This document shows, piece after piece, positions 13,131 through 27,727 of a stretch of DNA of 64,000 nt (positions are counted from its first letter, which is position 1; every line of letters begins with the position of its first letter). Source of the DNA: Mangifera indica (taxonomy: Eukaryota > Streptophyta > Magnoliopsida > Sapindales > Anacardiaceae); assembly GCF_011075055.1 (NCBI RefSeq), contig NC_058150.1:8004006-8068005 (forward strand), written 5' to 3'. The notes under the pieces are model-generated. The model had not been told where the DNA came from. It saw only the letters and a program-made list of their open reading frames with translations, and ran no database searches. Both the position numbers and the translations under genes were made by a program.

Positions 13131-16100
13131 TTACTGATCAACACGTTTACCTGAAACAAACACAGAAAATTTTAGTTATACAGCTAAAGCTATACATCAT
13201 TTGATTGGCAAATCACTGCCAAAACTTGAGAGTAAAACTGCAAAATTCTGCATTCTCAATCTTTTGAATGCAACAATTGAAGACTCTCAACTCTTGAGGG
13301 AGGTAATAACCACAACATTGTTTTTGGAAAAAACAATACAAAATTTAAAGGACAAAACCTCAAGGATCAATTGCGTTAAAGTTGCTCAATTTGTGATCAA
13401 CAAAAGAAAATGTACAACTCTATATCTACCACTGGTGGACCATTGCCTAACTAGATTTTAGATCTCAAAATCATAATCAGATCTAAATTTATATCCTGAT
13501 TTGGATGTTGGATCCAAAACTCATTGAGGCTAAAAGTTTAAAGATGTGAGGCGATCGTGTAAATTTGTTTCTATCCCTCTCGGAACTAAAGGTAGAGGAA
13601 GAATAGAATTTCATGCCACCCTAGCCTAAGAAGAAAATTTTACTGTCCACAATTTTTATATCAGTATGAGTAAATACTTTGGAAAAAAGATTCAATGGTT
13701 TTGTCCAATCATTACAGATAAATCTGTATCAAAGAAGAAAAGCTGTCCAAAAATCTAGGAAGGAATTAACAAATTTTTAAAAAAGAAGACATAATTTCCA
13801 AGGCCCTAATTGAACAGCATAAGTGAAACTGAGAACAATAATATACCTCTACATCTGGTTGTCAGTTGCTTTTCAGAATGAACCTTTTCCAAATATGGAG
13901 CTATTAAGGCATCCAATTTCACCAACCATAAAGCCAGTGCAGATGACGTTTGGGGCATGGCCGGAAAGCATTCAATGATTTCATCCATAACAGCACTACC
14001 ACCTTGTGCAACATTCCACTGACAAAGCCACTCCTCATTGATTGCACCAACAAAATCAGCAACAACCTTCACAAGTGTTCCAGATTCACAGATTAGAGAA
14101 TTGGAAATCGCTACATAATAGGCATCAGAAAAACAAGTTTATTGGAAATATTTGCAAACTATTACACATAATATAAAATAATAGAGAAACCAAACCTGCA
14201 AAAGCTCAGCCAAAGTTGAGGTGCGCCTCAGCCGTTTGACCCATAACCTATGAGCAGATTTTGTCCAAGCACCCACCAAAGCATCTTCAGGCATAACTGA
14301 CTGCACATTGAGTAGGAAAAGTTATAAGGATATAGCTTTTCCTCTCTTTTTTTCCTTCTTCATTTTGAAGATAGACAATATAACAGAAACCTTAAAAAGG
14401 TGAATCATATATATATATATATATATATGCAGAGCCATATAAACCAACCTTTCTTATTATGAAAACATCAGTCATAAGACGAATCAGGACTCAAGGGCCC
14501 AAACACAGTTAAGCTTAAACTTGAGGTCAGCTACATGGATTCTATTTCAACTTCTTTGGGCTCCCAGCACCAAAATCACTCAATGAATTAGAAACATGTC
14601 ATATAACAACACTAGTTCTGTAGGTAAACATGATTATGAAGAAGTACTGACATTGTAATTCTTCAAAATGGCTGATTTTTGGAAGGATATAAAAATGCAT
14701 TACAGGTATTATAGCTAACCTGTAGACTATTCTGAGTCAACACATTTTCGTGCTTGTGCCTAAGTAGCACAGATCTTACTTAATAGTCTAATTATTTTCA
14801 ATGTTCCTAAAATATGTGCTCTGTACTCCATAAACATCAGTTCCCCAGTTAAACCAACATTTCAATTCAAAAGTTTGTAAAGAACATGGTGATTAGGGGT
14901 GGATTTGAGCCTAGCCTAGCCTAGCCAAGCCAAGCCCATAGCCAGCTTAAGGACCTCGAGCTCATTCAAGTTGTTGTACAGTATTGTCGAAAGGTTGCTG
15001 ATATGATGAACAGTGCTTCCGATCGGTGAAAAGTGTCTTTGTAGGGATGAACAGTATTCCCAGCAAAAAGACTTGAGCTGAGTTGACAAGCTGGAACTCC
15101 AGCTCAAGTTCGGTTTGAATCCAACCCTAATGGTGATCTACCAAGTATTAAATAATTTTCTAACACACAGAATCCACTGCCATATGTGGGACACAGAATT
15201 TGAAACTCATACCACTTCTAAGAAATTGCACTTAATGTTCCATTCAGAATCTCAGAAAAATAAAAATGAGGCATCACTATATGTCTCTCACTCCCACCTG
15301 AACATTCACATAGATAAAGCATCAAAAGCAATACAAGTCAAAAGCAAATGATAGGCGCACCTCAATTGCATGAATGGCAGCTTTCAGTGACTGCAGCTGT
15401 GAAGAAAGGATTTTATACTTTGGAACTGTGCCATTCTCTGCTCTCCCCCTACATGTGGCAGTATGGATGGTATATCTTTCTTCTAGATCAAAATCAAGCT
15501 CAAATGTCATGTGGCATATCCTACAGTGCTTCTCATCTCTCCAATATAAATCATGACAACTTTCACATCTAGTTAATGCATCGAGATAGGACCTTTTACC
15601 ATGTTTTACAGCATTAAGATTCAAGTAAAAAGAATTCCATATCCACACATCAAATGCTTGGAGACGACTCCACTTTTGAGTATGTTCTTCTCCCTTCTTC
15701 CCCACTTCAAGAACTATAGCACCAGATGGAGGCACAGAATCAGTTGTGATCTCAGTAAGGTTTAGGTTGTTGTCCACATCAGACACTGGAGAAGAACTGT
15801 CTTCTCTAACTATATCCAGCTCAGACCGATCAGATTGTGCCAAGTGCCTGATTTCAGGGTTGTTAAGCAGTCTACTTGACATTGCTTGGCAGAGAAAAGC
15901 TTCACGCTTCTCCAAAGATTCAATGAGAAGAGCCTCCCGTCTACCTCTGTCATCTAAAACAGATAGCAAAGCATGCAAAGCCTGCATTTGAATGAAGCAA
16001 ACACAAGCAGATAATAACAGTTATAAACCGGTCATCTTGTACAGGAAAAAAAACATGTTAGAACATCATTCTCTATTTCCTTAGATTCTTTACACATAAC

Positions 16101-19100
16101 ATAGGGAATGATAAATAATTCAGTAGGGTCGAAGTGTTAGCACAGACACCGTGATAATTACCTTTTCAGTATCGATCACTTCCCAGTGACCATCTTCAGA
16201 AGATTCAAAATAAACGCTCTTGTGACCAGGATCATATGCATTGCAAGGGCCCAAGAAAAGCCAGTATCTATTGTACCTTCGATCAGAACCCAAATATACA
16301 GATTGCATTGGGTGTAAATCATTAAAACCTTCCATTTCTTTTGCTTCTTTTCCATGGCTTGAGGATTTCTCATTTCCATGAGATGTCCATAATGAAGAAT
16401 CCGCTGGACGCAAATCTGATGATGTATATGCTTTTACATCATGTGTTTGTCCACCATGGATCCAGGATGACCTATGCTGGGCTGATGATGATCTCTTTAT
16501 TTTTGCTCCAGAACCATGTAGATGGACACTAGGAATGCTTTCAACAATGGCTTTTGTTGGATCCTACAAATTTTCACAGATTAGGATGGGACAATCAATC
16601 TTGTATCAGATGAAATCAAACAACAAAAACTGCTTAATCTTTCGAATTATCCGGCATGCCAAATGCCTATGAAACCATGGTAATAACAAAATGTTATAGC
16701 AACAGAAGAAACAGTTTAGCAGGACTAATGCAGAGGACAACAAATATAAAGATGACCATCTGCAATAGTGGAGTCAGAAACATAATTTTCCAATGACAAT
16801 TGTTGAATGCAAATGAAAATATAATTGGATGATTAATGTGATCAAGACTCATGTATTAAAATATCATATTTACCATGGTTTCCAGAAAAATCAATCACAA
16901 AGTAAAGGCTTCAAATACAAACTATAAGAAGCAAATTGAGTACCTGCAATCTGATAGTGGATCCAGCACTAACAAGATCAATTAGACTCACTAAGGCATT
17001 CAACTTCTCATCAATGCTTAAATCAAAATATTCGCCTTCCATAAGTCCTAACAACCATGCTTCTCCTGGGTGGCTCTCATCAATTTCAGAGTAAACTATC
17101 AGCTTGTTATTTTTACCGTTACAAGAATTCACATGCTTAAGTCTTCTTCGATAGTGATTTTCCGAATCATAGTCTGAATCATCACCACTGCTGCATGGGT
17201 CACCACCATCAGAGTTATCATCGACACTACCAGAGTCCTCAGTATCTGACTCAAAATCATTGACTTCCTTTAAAGAGTTAATACGCAGACGATATGATGA
17301 TGACGATATCTTTTCAAATAAACTAATATCACTTGAAAGTGTTGAAGATATCAAAACTTCAAGCTCCTGGGTTGTGGAAGCGAGATTCAATTCAACAATC
17401 TTCATAGAAAAACAAAGAATAATCATTGAATGTGGAAGTCACTAATAACTTACTGCAGCATAATAAACAGCAATAATGAACCATCTCCTGACAAAGTAAA
17501 AATAGTCAAAAAAATAAATAAATAAATAAACAAAGTTACCTGTGACATCTTTGCTATTTGAGAAACTTTCAACCCATTATTTCCTTGCTCTAACAGAATC
17601 TTAAATAGTTCACCCTTCAACGTACCGAGGCGTAAGCCATACTTCAACATGAGGGCCATTTCCTAGACAACATAAAACAAATGCTTTATTTCAATATCCA
17701 AGCCTAATATCTTGTCCATTTTAATGATGTAAGTTTCTAAGATTTGTTTAATTTAGGAAATCTAAACGGACAATTTAGGTATCTAAAACAATAAAGAGCA
17801 GTCTAACCGATAAATTAAGAATAGCATTTACAGAAGACTATAGAGTCAAAAACGAAAGCTTCTTCAAAGTTTCCTTTTTCATGGGTGCATATTATGGATG
17901 ATGCAGTTGCATTTGTAATTCTAAATTCTAAACCATCTTTCACAGGAAGCCAGCCTTAAAATAATATTTTAGACCGAAATACTACAGTACTTTGCAGTTT
18001 GTCAAACTTCGCTCCATATGGCCAAAAAAACTGGTTCAACGCTGCCCACCCCAACTTTTTTGGGAGGGTTAAAAAGGCTAGGAAGCATGGACATGGAAAC
18101 ACAAAAACATGGAAATGAACACAATGAAATCACATTTCTTACAAATATACGATACAGAAACATGAGGCAAACATGTAAATATAAAATATATAGGGGTTTA
18201 TCAGTAAATATAGGGTTTCATAATATTAATCAAAGGCCTCCTTTGTGGGTCACTCCATTCATCACACACAATGCCAACACATAATTCCATCCAAACACTT
18301 TTAACAGGTTCCAAACAATCTCTCCACATTTGCCTTTTCTTCTTGATGTGATGTAGTTCTTAATTTATCATAACCAGGAGGCACACAACCACCCAATGCA
18401 TGATTAGCAGCAAAACCTCACATAATAAGAAATGTAATTTGTTTGTATTTAAGGAGTGTAATTGATATTAATCTTGTAATAAATATATCTTTCAACCCTC
18501 AAAACTAAAATCTAATATCTGAATTTTGACAGAGTGAAAAAAATGCCATTTTGAAACTTAAAAAGGTAAAAAATGTCAATAAAGTAAAATTTGAAAGGGT
18601 AAATGTCATTCTTGTCTTTTTTGCATTAGCTAATGCTAATATTTGTTCAAATGGCCTATGAAATTTAAAAAGGATAAATACTAACAATTATTTACTACTT
18701 TTATCAACTGAAATGATTTATTTAAATGATAATTAATAAATTTATTAAGTTTTTACATAAATATATGAAATATACAGACTGGTATGCTTTATAATTACTA
18801 TTTAGGCTCTTGATTTTGAGTAGATTAAGCTGTTAATTGTCTCGCTACTCTATCCTAGGTTTTACGACCAACTTTCAAGATTGCCATGGTGGACCTTGAT
18901 TGGCACCTGACATGTCTTTATGTAGTTTGACCCAAGTGAAACCAAAATCGACAAATAAAAAAAATCTAAAAACCCAGAAAGCGCACATTCAACGATCAGA
19001 TGAGAAAGTTCTTTCCTCTCAAATCGTCTGCATACAATTTCGATTCAATATGAAAATCTTAGCTCAAATAGGTTCCAGTTCTAGTTTTCCTTTGAAGACA

Positions 19101-22100
19101 TAATTTGGAGAATTGTTCTTCGGAAAATCACTAAGGTATCATTTTTTTCTTTCTATATTTTAGTAATAAGGAGCTGCTTAATCTGTTGTAATAATTTGTC
19201 TAAATTTTTTTCAAATTCGAAGAAATGCATTACATTTTTTTTGTATTTGCGGAAATGGCCCAGACATGTCTCTTATAGGTATCGGGGTGTTTCCATTTCT
19301 AAAACATTTTGGAAACTTGGAAACCCTCCCCTTCCAACGTCTTCATATATCAAAGATTAAAGGCCATGCTACTAATTCATATATCTCTGGGTAAATTTCA
19401 TTCACCTTCATGAGAAATAGCTAAGTCTCAACCGTCCCATAGATTTTTGGAAAGAATCAAATACCTCCCTCAAATTACCAATAACTTTGTAAAATATCTA
19501 AAAGGAAAAAAAGAAAACCTAGAAAATTGTAAAAAGCTCCCTAAGAAGGAATTTTTTAAGAATATTTTTTGAAAATCCTTGGGGCACTTGAAACTTAGCT
19601 ATCTCTCAAGGGAAGCAAATTACATTTACGCTATCTTTGTAGTTCCATTCCATTTTACACAAGAATTTCAGGCAAAAAAGGGGAAAAAAATAATGCATCT
19701 AACCCAATTCTATCAACAACCTTCGCAATGAATATCAGTTGCTCAAATTCTCAATTGAATTGCTTAACCTCCAAAATTTCATTGACTTAGATTCATATTA
19801 ACTGTGTCATTGAAATTATAAAAAATCATTTTTATTAAAGGAAACCAATTTAAAAACTAGTTACTAACTAGTGAATACCTTGCTGAGGGATTCCCTCTTT
19901 GATGAACCTTGCTTTGAACCAAAACCAGCAGCAACCAATACTTGACGCAGAATTTCAGTCCATGTTAGAGGGTTCAAGAATTCGTTCCATAACTCTACAG
20001 GGAATTGCTGACTTTCAACCTACAAAACAACAAAGTTAACATTACAACTACATATGTTATAAAACAGAAATATCAGTGTCATTAAACAAGTACCATTATA
20101 AAATACATATGATAAACATAGCAGAAATAGATTTAAAAAATTAGGGAAAAATAGAAATATACACTGTTACAGGTCTAAAAATATACAATAAAATTATGCA
20201 TACACACTTCTAATACATAATTTCGGCACACATATGATATATCATTATGTGAGTAGATGATTTGAATTAAAGATACAATAACATTCAATCACATAATAAC
20301 ACATTATCAGTGTACTCAAATTGTGTATAAAAAATGTGTACATATAGTATTGCTCAAAAATATATATCTACACATATACATGCCCGTATACGCCCATAAG
20401 ATTACATGCGCTAGTGAATGTATGTTTCTAAAATTGATAAAAGTATGAACTCCTGATCTTGGCAAGCAGAGGTTCTATGATTTGAGGAAAAACTACAGCA
20501 ACTAAGTTGCAGCAGAAAGCATTATAATAACCAGACATGATTACCAGTGGCTTTCACCTTCAAGGGTTACACTCACCGAGTGAATTAACGCAAGGAACTT
20601 GCATGATACACTCAAATGTGTCGAATGGCCCCTACTGAGCTCCATAACAACATCAGAGAGAAGAAGTTTGAGGAGGGCAACATGAATTTTTCCTAGCAAA
20701 AATGAATCCTGAGGCACACAAGTATACATAAGAGCCCAAAAAATAATAATAATAATAATCAAAGAAAACAAACATCGTTCAAAATAAATTTAAAAAGCGC
20801 AAGATATCACACTAAATGCACTTGTAAAGTTCCAAAGTTAAAGAAAGGAAATACCTTATCATGAAATGATTGGGCAAACTCATCAAGTGTGAATGAGCAA
20901 ATATCAACAATAGCAGAGTACGTATAAAGGAAGTGGAAAACCTGGTCAAGAAATAGCAGCTTATGATTTAGCAACAATATTCAAACAAATAATAAACTCT
21001 CACTACCACCATAAAATACACAAGTGGCCAAAAAGCATCAACAAAGTAAGATAAAACATCATAAATTGTTTCATCTGGTAGTTGACATTGTCTCAATCCT
21101 GATACCAATTAAAGTCATGACTTCAATACATATATATCAGATATGCCATCATCAGTCGTTAGCTTACCAAGTTGGTAGACATTCTTATCCAAATATATAA
21201 CATCATCAAATTCATTTTAATTTGGCAAAAATATAAAAAGATAAAAGACTTTAAAATGGAAATGGAAATAGAGAACTATTAAGAAATATTTTTCATAAAT
21301 GTACACCTTAAACAATTTCTTGACATTGTCTGGAGAAGAATCCCAAGGTTGTGTACCAAATGGTTTCTTCATCTTGACAGAATCAGGAGGAAATTTGGCA
21401 AGCAAATCTGGCAAACGTACAACAAATTCCAGTTAAAATATTTACATAACAACATACACATGCACAAAATACACTTCTTACAACATTATGTGCACAATAT
21501 TATTGAAATGACCTAAAAAATTGATGAACAACCACCTCTGCAAAGGGAACAACCATGCTGGCCATTTGTAGAAACATGATCACATGTTAATGGATTTGGT
21601 CCTGCTTCTAACCCTCTTAATTCCAGCTCTTCATCATCTACTAGCATTGCAATTTGATCAAGGCGCTCTTGAGATATTGGTCCTTCCATAGCAAGTTCAC
21701 ATTTCTCTTTGGGTGGCAGCCTTTGATTCTCATCCCTGTTCAATTTCACCTGGCATATGCAAACAAGTTAATATTTCCAATGTCAAACTCCAACTGCATA
21801 TTCATAACAAAAAAGTTGTCTTTACCTGTCTCCGTTTAAGAGAAGTCTTCCTCTTCTCCTGCAATTCACTTGCTAACCTTCTCTGTTTCTGTAGAGCAAC
21901 CTTACTGTCAGCAAATTTTCTATAAAACAGCACAATCTAATTTAAAGGTCATTATATTTACAAACATTTGCTCAAATATATATACAGATTAAATTATTAA
22001 AAAACTAACCAACAAAGATACAATTTGCTGATTTCTTTTCTTTCGAAGTGGCGGCTTTTTTGGTACAGTGGCTGTTGTCTGAGCTACATCAGAGTCTTGT

Positions 22101-23563
22101 CTGTCAGCAGAACTGATTCCGGTAGGAAACCTCCCCCCATTGGGATTGACTACCCGCCAGACTGTCATCAAACCTTTCCCAACACCATGCTTCCTCGTAG
22201 GATCCCTATTCGTATAGCAACCTTGATGACCCAATCCCTCTTGCATGGATACCTTGAAAGGAAGTGAAAGAAATATGTGAAAAATCCCCAGATATAAAAA
22301 GGCTGGAGAAGGAAGGGTTGCCTTAGGCAAAAAAGTCTCATGATAACAATTTGAAAAGGCACACATTTTCAGTACCTTTCTCCTTTTCCCTGTTCTTTGT
22401 TTCTCTTCCAAGGCAGGATTCGAATTCCTAGAATCTAAAGAAGCAAAGGGAACATGGTAAGTCTTAATATTAAATTAAGAACTGATGCATGCCACATGTA
22501 AACAAAATATAAAGAAACCAAGATCACCATACCACATTGTATATTCTGATTTTTAAATTGACCATGATAGAAAAAAGAGAAAAAAAAAATGATAAGAGCA
22601 ATGCCAAACAGTCTCAGCCTCACATTTTCTCTCTCTGAACAGATAATAACACATCAATATGCATTAAATTTAAAAATTAAAAAAATAAAAGCAAACAACC
22701 AGCAGTATACCTTTCCAAAGGCACAACGCTCGAGAAGGAAGAGCATCAAATTCCACACCAAGTGGAGGACCATCCTTACGAAACACCTTTTTCAGAATGT
22801 AATTAGGAGGTAGCAAATCTTGAAGAAGAATACCATTCTTCTTTCTCTTGCCAATACTGCTGTCAACCCTAGATACATGTTTATATTTAGAAGATGAAGG
22901 GTTGTTTTTCTCTCTATTTCTAGTAGTTGGAAAAACCAATCCTTCATCACTTTTATCTCTCCTCCTCTTCTCAATAAACCATGTTCTGACCTGCTTGAAT
23001 GTTAAGTCCAAAGCAGCAGCAATGTCTTCTATTTCTGATTTAGTAGGATACTTCTCCTCTGCTTCATGCAATAGCATTAACTTAGAGAATATACAATATG
23101 AAGAACATATTGATTGTATCAATACATGGCATCATATGGTCAACAATTCAAGCAGTGTTCAACAAAAAATTCAATAATACTTAAAATCACCGAATCCCAG
23201 CATTAACAAGCAAAAAAATAGTCCAAAGAAAGTAAAACCAATACCATTAGAAAATTCTAGCTACAGATAACCCGAAAGTCCACCATTCCCACCCAACAAA
23301 ATATATCTGAAACTGATAAAGAGACTCTCACAAAATCAAAACCCTACAATCTTTTAGAAGCATAAAACCACATACTTTAACTGAAATAAAAACCAAAGTA
23401 TAAATTCTCAAAACAACACTTTATCTTGTAACTACATACGGATACACAGAAACTTGAACAATAAAAGAAATATAAAAAGTAACAAAATATACATCCTATA
23501 AGTACCTAAATAGTATTTCTGAAGAGCTTGAACCTGGAGCGGTGACTTCCGCTTCACCTCCAT
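13131..23563 (-). CDS. RLT3: RLT3-type homeobox-DDT-WHIM chromatin protein
   Basis: About 1146 aa in 17 exons: 23563-23506, 23058-22711, 22434-22376, 22252-22010, 21936-21826, 21749-21536, 21407-21307, 20941-20855, 20708-20577, 20019-19879, 17662-17540, 17399-16944, 16563-16162, 15981-15361, 14300-14196, 14066-13847, 13150-13131. RINGLET proteins are known partners of plant ISWI remodellers and act in the nucleus. An N-terminal homeodomain starts at once (MEVKRKSPLQVQALQKYY, then VRTWFIEKRRRDK, residues 1-54). Basic linkers follow. The DDT domain spans about 374-435 (LDEFAQSFHDKDSFLLGKIH). A HARE-HTH-like segment lies at about 499-575 (GLRLGTLKGELFKILLEQ). WHIM1-like (GEAWLLGLMEGEYFDLS, ~650-690) and WHIM2/3-like (HPMQSVYLGSDRRYNRYWLF, ~770-860) parts follow. 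Near the C-terminus is a possible metal site, CESCHDLYW then HCRICHMTF. The early homeodomain and the length fit RLT3 better than RLT1/2. Least sure are the acceptors of exon 2 (GCAG against GAAG) and exon 5. Confidence 0.9.
14407..14428. repeat. (AT)n microsatellite in RLT3 intron
   Basis: Short AT run of about 11 units within an intron of the RLT3 gene. Confidence 0.9.
14894..15129. mobile_element. hAT-type MITE in RLT3 intron, 8-bp TSD
   Basis: The 236-bp element begins TAGGGGTGGATTTGAGCC and ends GGTTTGAATCCAACCCTA, which are imperfect terminal inverted repeats. It is flanked by a perfect 8-bp direct repeat ATGGTGAT (14886-14893 and 15130-15137). An 8-bp target duplication with TA(G)GGG ends is the mark of the hAT superfamily. 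There is no coding capacity. The insertion lies between the exons at 15361-15981 and 14196-14300. Confidence 0.85.
18062..19330. mobile_element. Possible transposon insertion in the longest RLT3 intron
   Basis: The intron from 17663 to 19878 is far longer than the others. Inside it, GGGAGGGTT (18062-18070) and AACCCTCCC (19322-19330) are perfect 9-bp inverted ends. Near each end a GGAAACAC/GTGTTTCC pair is also inverted (about 18094 and 19288). No target duplication or transposase was found, so this is a candidate only. Confidence 0.3.
20195..20357. repeat. MITE-like repeat, ATGTTATGT family, in RLT3 intron
   Basis: Inverted arms (CATACACACTTCTAATAC against the GTGTACATATAGTATTGCTC end) flank a core of GAATTAAAGATACAAT and ATCACATAATAACACATTA. 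It is the reverse-orientation relative of the repeats at 11066 and 48969. Confidence 0.5.
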
Positions 23564-25075
23564 AATGATAATCTCTCTTCTTTACTAAATTAACAACTTA
23601 AATGAAATGAAACTCGTTCAATTTCACATAATCTGCACAAGATATCACAGAAAACAAACTGTCAACAAATTAAAATACCAAAAAAAAGTATAAAAAAATA
23701 AAAAAAACAAACATAATTACAATTATTCAGCGTATTAAGCATCATTTTATGATATAAACAATGAGCACACAAAAATTATCATAAGCATCACATGAACGCG
23801 AAAATTGAGTGCAGAGAAGATACGAGTATTCGGAAACCGACCACTAATGTGAAAGGATAACAAGGTGACAGTTAGATGAGTGATGCCAGACAGTGACACA
23901 GAGAGGGTTTACGGAGATGAAGAGTAGGGTTTTGGGTTTTATCCTCTGTGATTTTATGTTGGACCGGGTTTCTCTATTTTATTTTATTTTTTCATTAAAT
24001 TTTCAAAACCCTAAAAAGATTACTTAATTTTATTCTCGTCCATAAATTTGGCAAAATGGGACAAATTACATAATCCTATTTAAATTTGGAAAATGTACAT
24101 ACAATTTTATTGTTAGAAATATGTTTTAAAAAATATTTTAAAAGGTATAAAAACATCAGAAAATTAGTTCCAAAAGTGTTTTTTTTTTTTTAAATAAAAA
24201 TTATAATCTTCACTTTTTTGGATGTTTGATCATTTTAAAACTTAAAAGGGTTTTTAATTAATTGATTTTATCATGATTTAAAATTCACTATAATTCATAA
24301 TAAATTAAATATAGGTAAAATGACTTTTTTTATATATATTTTATACTATTGTAAAATTTATATAAAAGACTATTCCTAAAAACAATATATTAACATGTGC
24401 TCTAATAAAATTTTACGTATTTTAAATTTTGAAAATAAAAAATATAGGGTTGTTTAATTTTGTAAGTTTTAATTTTGTTTGGGTTACTTTGTAATTTAAT
24501 TGGTCTTTGCGGGTTATACATGAATTCTTAAAATTTTGGTATGAAGGGGATAGATAATTGTCATTTTACATCTTTTCTATAATTTACACACAATCGGGAA
24601 AATATCGGGATACGTGATGATCTTCGTAAAATTACAATTCTGCCACTATAAAAATCTTGGTGGATTTTGTGTTTATATACAGTTGGGCTTTTATTTCTGT
24701 GGGCTTAATTGACTCAACAAGGCCTTGCTTTTTCAATGGGATATTTATTTATTTTTAAAATAATAAAATTATATATATTTATTTTAGTTATATAAATATA
24801 TATTTATATATTATTATATAAATAAATAATTTTTAATTAAAAATAAAATATTATTTAATTATATAATTATATATATATAAATATATATTTAAAATAAATA
24901 CGCATTATATTATTTATCTAATAAAAAAATTTGTTATTTAATTTTAATTCGAGAGAAATCATTTTCTATATATTATTAGAAAAAAAGTCTAAATACAAAA
25001 TTTTTAGTGAATTGTTTCATTCGCATTCTGCTTTCTTCGGTGTCATTGTCTCTCAAAGCGCCAAATTTGGTGAAA
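23564..25075. other. Divergent promoter region, RLT3 / RPA-interacting protein
   Basis: About 1.5 kb separates the two start codons. The RLT3 side (23564-24000) is its 5' UTR and promoter. About 24100-24960 is very AT-rich with long A/T homopolymer and TATATA runs (24770-24900). No coding exon or defined element was seen. In Arabidopsis, as recalled, these two genes are also neighbours. Confidence 0.5.
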
Positions 25076-27727
25076 ATGGAGAATGATCTCAATCTTAGGC
25101 AGCCAAATCTTCCTACCAGCCGCTCTTCTCTTAAACCCAATTCCCATTTCAACAATTATGCCCTTTGGAGAGCTAAGGTTCTATTCTTTTTCTCTTACAT
25201 ACTCTTTTATTATTATTATTTTTCAGTATCGAACAATTGTGAGCTGTGCCTTTTTTTTCTTTTCTGGTTTTAGCTAAGAGAGAATTGTTACAAGAGGGTA
25301 CGAGAGGACAGAACCCGTTTGCTATGGAAAATGAGGTTGCCTGCTGCTCAATCCCTCAATCACAAGGTTCTGTTTGTAACTTCACTATTTTGTTTCTTTT
25401 CTCTTTTGTTCTATGTTCTGAAATTTATTGCTTATATGATTGCTTTTTATCTTATGAATATTTTAAACTACTTTAAGGTTCTCAAAATTTTGTTAAAATG
25501 GTGAATTTTTACGTCCATGGTTTAACATGTGAAGCATTGTGCCAGTTTAAGATTGTGATTAAATATTTTACTCTATGAAATTTTGTTACATAGTTGTGTA
25601 GTTATTGATTCTAGTAAGTGTATTGATGAAGGGTGATAAGTTTTAATCTTTGTTTGTGTCTTATTAGGATTGAAAACTGTTTGTGTTATGTAAGTTTGGA
25701 TTTCATGTTCTGGGACTTGGGATGGTGATCTAAATTAATATTTTTTTATTTTTTCTTTTTTTGAGGCATTTGGTTTTTGGTATAGGATGTATGAAGTTCT
25801 CTAGATTGTTAACAGTTTTTTTTTTTTTTTTTTTTTTGTATTTCGTTTTTGTGGTTTCAGGATTTTATCAAATCTGCTTTTCAAAATATAGTTTCTGATG
25901 AACTGAAAAAATTTAAAGACCTGTCATCGAATGACTCTTTGAAGTCATCAGCTCCTACCACCAAAACTGATGATACATTGTGGGAATATGATGGCCTTCA
26001 TAGTGCTTACCAAGGGGAATGTGAAGAGATATTAATAGACATGCAAAGGATCTTTTATGAGGATCTCCAGGCTGAACAAACTTCAAAAGGTGAAATACAG
26101 TTGTTCTTGTACAATTTTTCGGAAAATAAAAAATCTCCTGGCCATTGAATTCATATGTTTAAATTCAATTAATTTATAAGTGAAAGTGTCTGTAGCTGTA
26201 ATACTGTTTTCACTTTCAGCATAGATTAGTTAGTTAGCTTTTTAGTCATCTACCTGTAATAGTGTATTCCTCTTTACTTAATCTCTATTCTTTTTTTCCC
26301 TTCTCCATTTCATCTCTGCATTAAATTGTGAACTTTGCAGCTCCATTTGTCACAAAATTTGCCTCATCTTTTCTCCAAATTTGCTTAGCCATCTTGTATT
26401 GCATCTACCTATTCCTCCAAGACATATAGACATAGGGGAGGAGATTGCTCAATATGTTACCAAACGAATCCTTTCATGGGCCTTCAGTGTTGTGTGACCT
26501 AGGAATTTATACTTGTTGAGCTTCAATGTTTATTCAAGCCCTTTGCAGAACCAGAAAGCCATGTTGAAACATGGGAGGAGCTAGAAGATGAGTACTTGGC
26601 TCGTGCAGTATATGAACATATGCAATTGAATGATAAGGTATGCCCCCATTTTGTTTTCGTTTCTTTTATTTATTTATTTAAGATAGTATGACTTTGCATA
26701 AGATTCTTAAGCATCACAAAGTTTCTTTAGCACTTATTTGTGAGTCTTGGAGAAATGCAAATAAATGATGCCTGGTGTGCTTCTGGGTGCAGAAAGAGAC
26801 CTGGTGCCCTATCTGTAAGCAAGGGAAGCTGCAAGAAAACCGTCAACTTATTTATTGCAGTGGCTGTGAACTTAAGCTCAGCAAAGACAATGAGGTCTTG
26901 CTCATTCCTCTCATCACTATGTTGCCTTGTTTTTCTCACATGTGACCATGAGCCATAATTATTAGGAGTGTAGGAAAATCAGTCGTTCCAAGTCTGACCA
27001 ATATGTCATCTTAGTGCATAAAGTTAGAAATTCTATAACTCATTTTTCAGCAATCTTGTAGAAGTAATTGTCAAATTACAATAGCTTCTAAATTTTTTTT
27101 ATCTAAACATGCTTACCAATGATAAAATGGCTTAACAATGTTGACTTTTTTATCACATGTCATGCCTTATTGGTTCTTGATATAAATTTATTCCAGGACG
27201 TTTCCAATTGATTTTGGAGGCTTAATCATTCCATATTATATTTATTCTTTTCTAAGCTTGCTATGGATGGTATATGTATATGCTATCGAAAATAGTTGTA
27301 GAGTAATGTTATGCATTCCAAGTGATATCCCAAAATTTTCATTGAATGTAAATGATAAGATGATGTGAAGTGATATGATGATGCCACAAACAGTGACGTA
27401 TCTCTTGTGATAAGAATTTTCTCTTGGATTTTATAGCATTATTCATTAAAGAATGGAATGAGATATGAAGGGAAAACATAAATAAATTAAAGAATTACTA
27501 TCGCCATAGTTGATTGGAATTCCTGTTGAAGTACATCTCTTTAACCATATTTGTTGACATTTCAGGTCAATCTGGATATATTGCGGGTCCGACTAGCAGA
27601 TGCCCATACAGATCATCTTAATCGGGGTTGCAAATTAAAACCAAAGTTCTGCTGCGAGACAAGTTTTGGTTTAACTGCACTGTACATTGTTTGTCAGGGT
27701 TGCAATACATTCGAGGTTGTGGTATAA
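25076..27727 (+). CDS. RPA-interacting protein (RPAIN/RIP-alpha family)
   Basis: The product is 258 aa in six exons: 25076-25177, 25274-25366, 25861-26089, 26549-26637, 26793-26894 and 27566-27727, all in frame. Family members bind replication protein A and help import it into the nucleus (shown for animal RIP-alpha; the plant role is inferred). The N-terminal basic part has the family signature WRAKLRENCYKRVREDRTRL and WKMR. The acidic middle contains WEYDGLHSAYQGECEEIL and EYLARAVYEH. The C-terminus carries paired cysteines of a zinc-binding fold: CPICKQGKLQENRQLIYCSGC, then CKLKPKFCC and CQGC. The protein ends NTFEVVV. Intron 2 has a 23-nt T run just upstream of exon 3. The gene is intact. 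Confidence 0.92.
27301..27452. repeat. Possible MITE in RPA-interacting protein intron 5
   Basis: GAGTAATGTTATGCATTCC at the left and TTTATAGCATTATTCATT at the right are imperfect inverted ends. The interior contains GATGATGTGAAGTGATATGATGATG. No target duplication was resolved. Confidence 0.35.

Noticed and set aside
18018..18284. 88-aa plus-strand frame in the RLT3 intron
   Set aside because: It lies in the putative transposon insertion, with no homology recognised.
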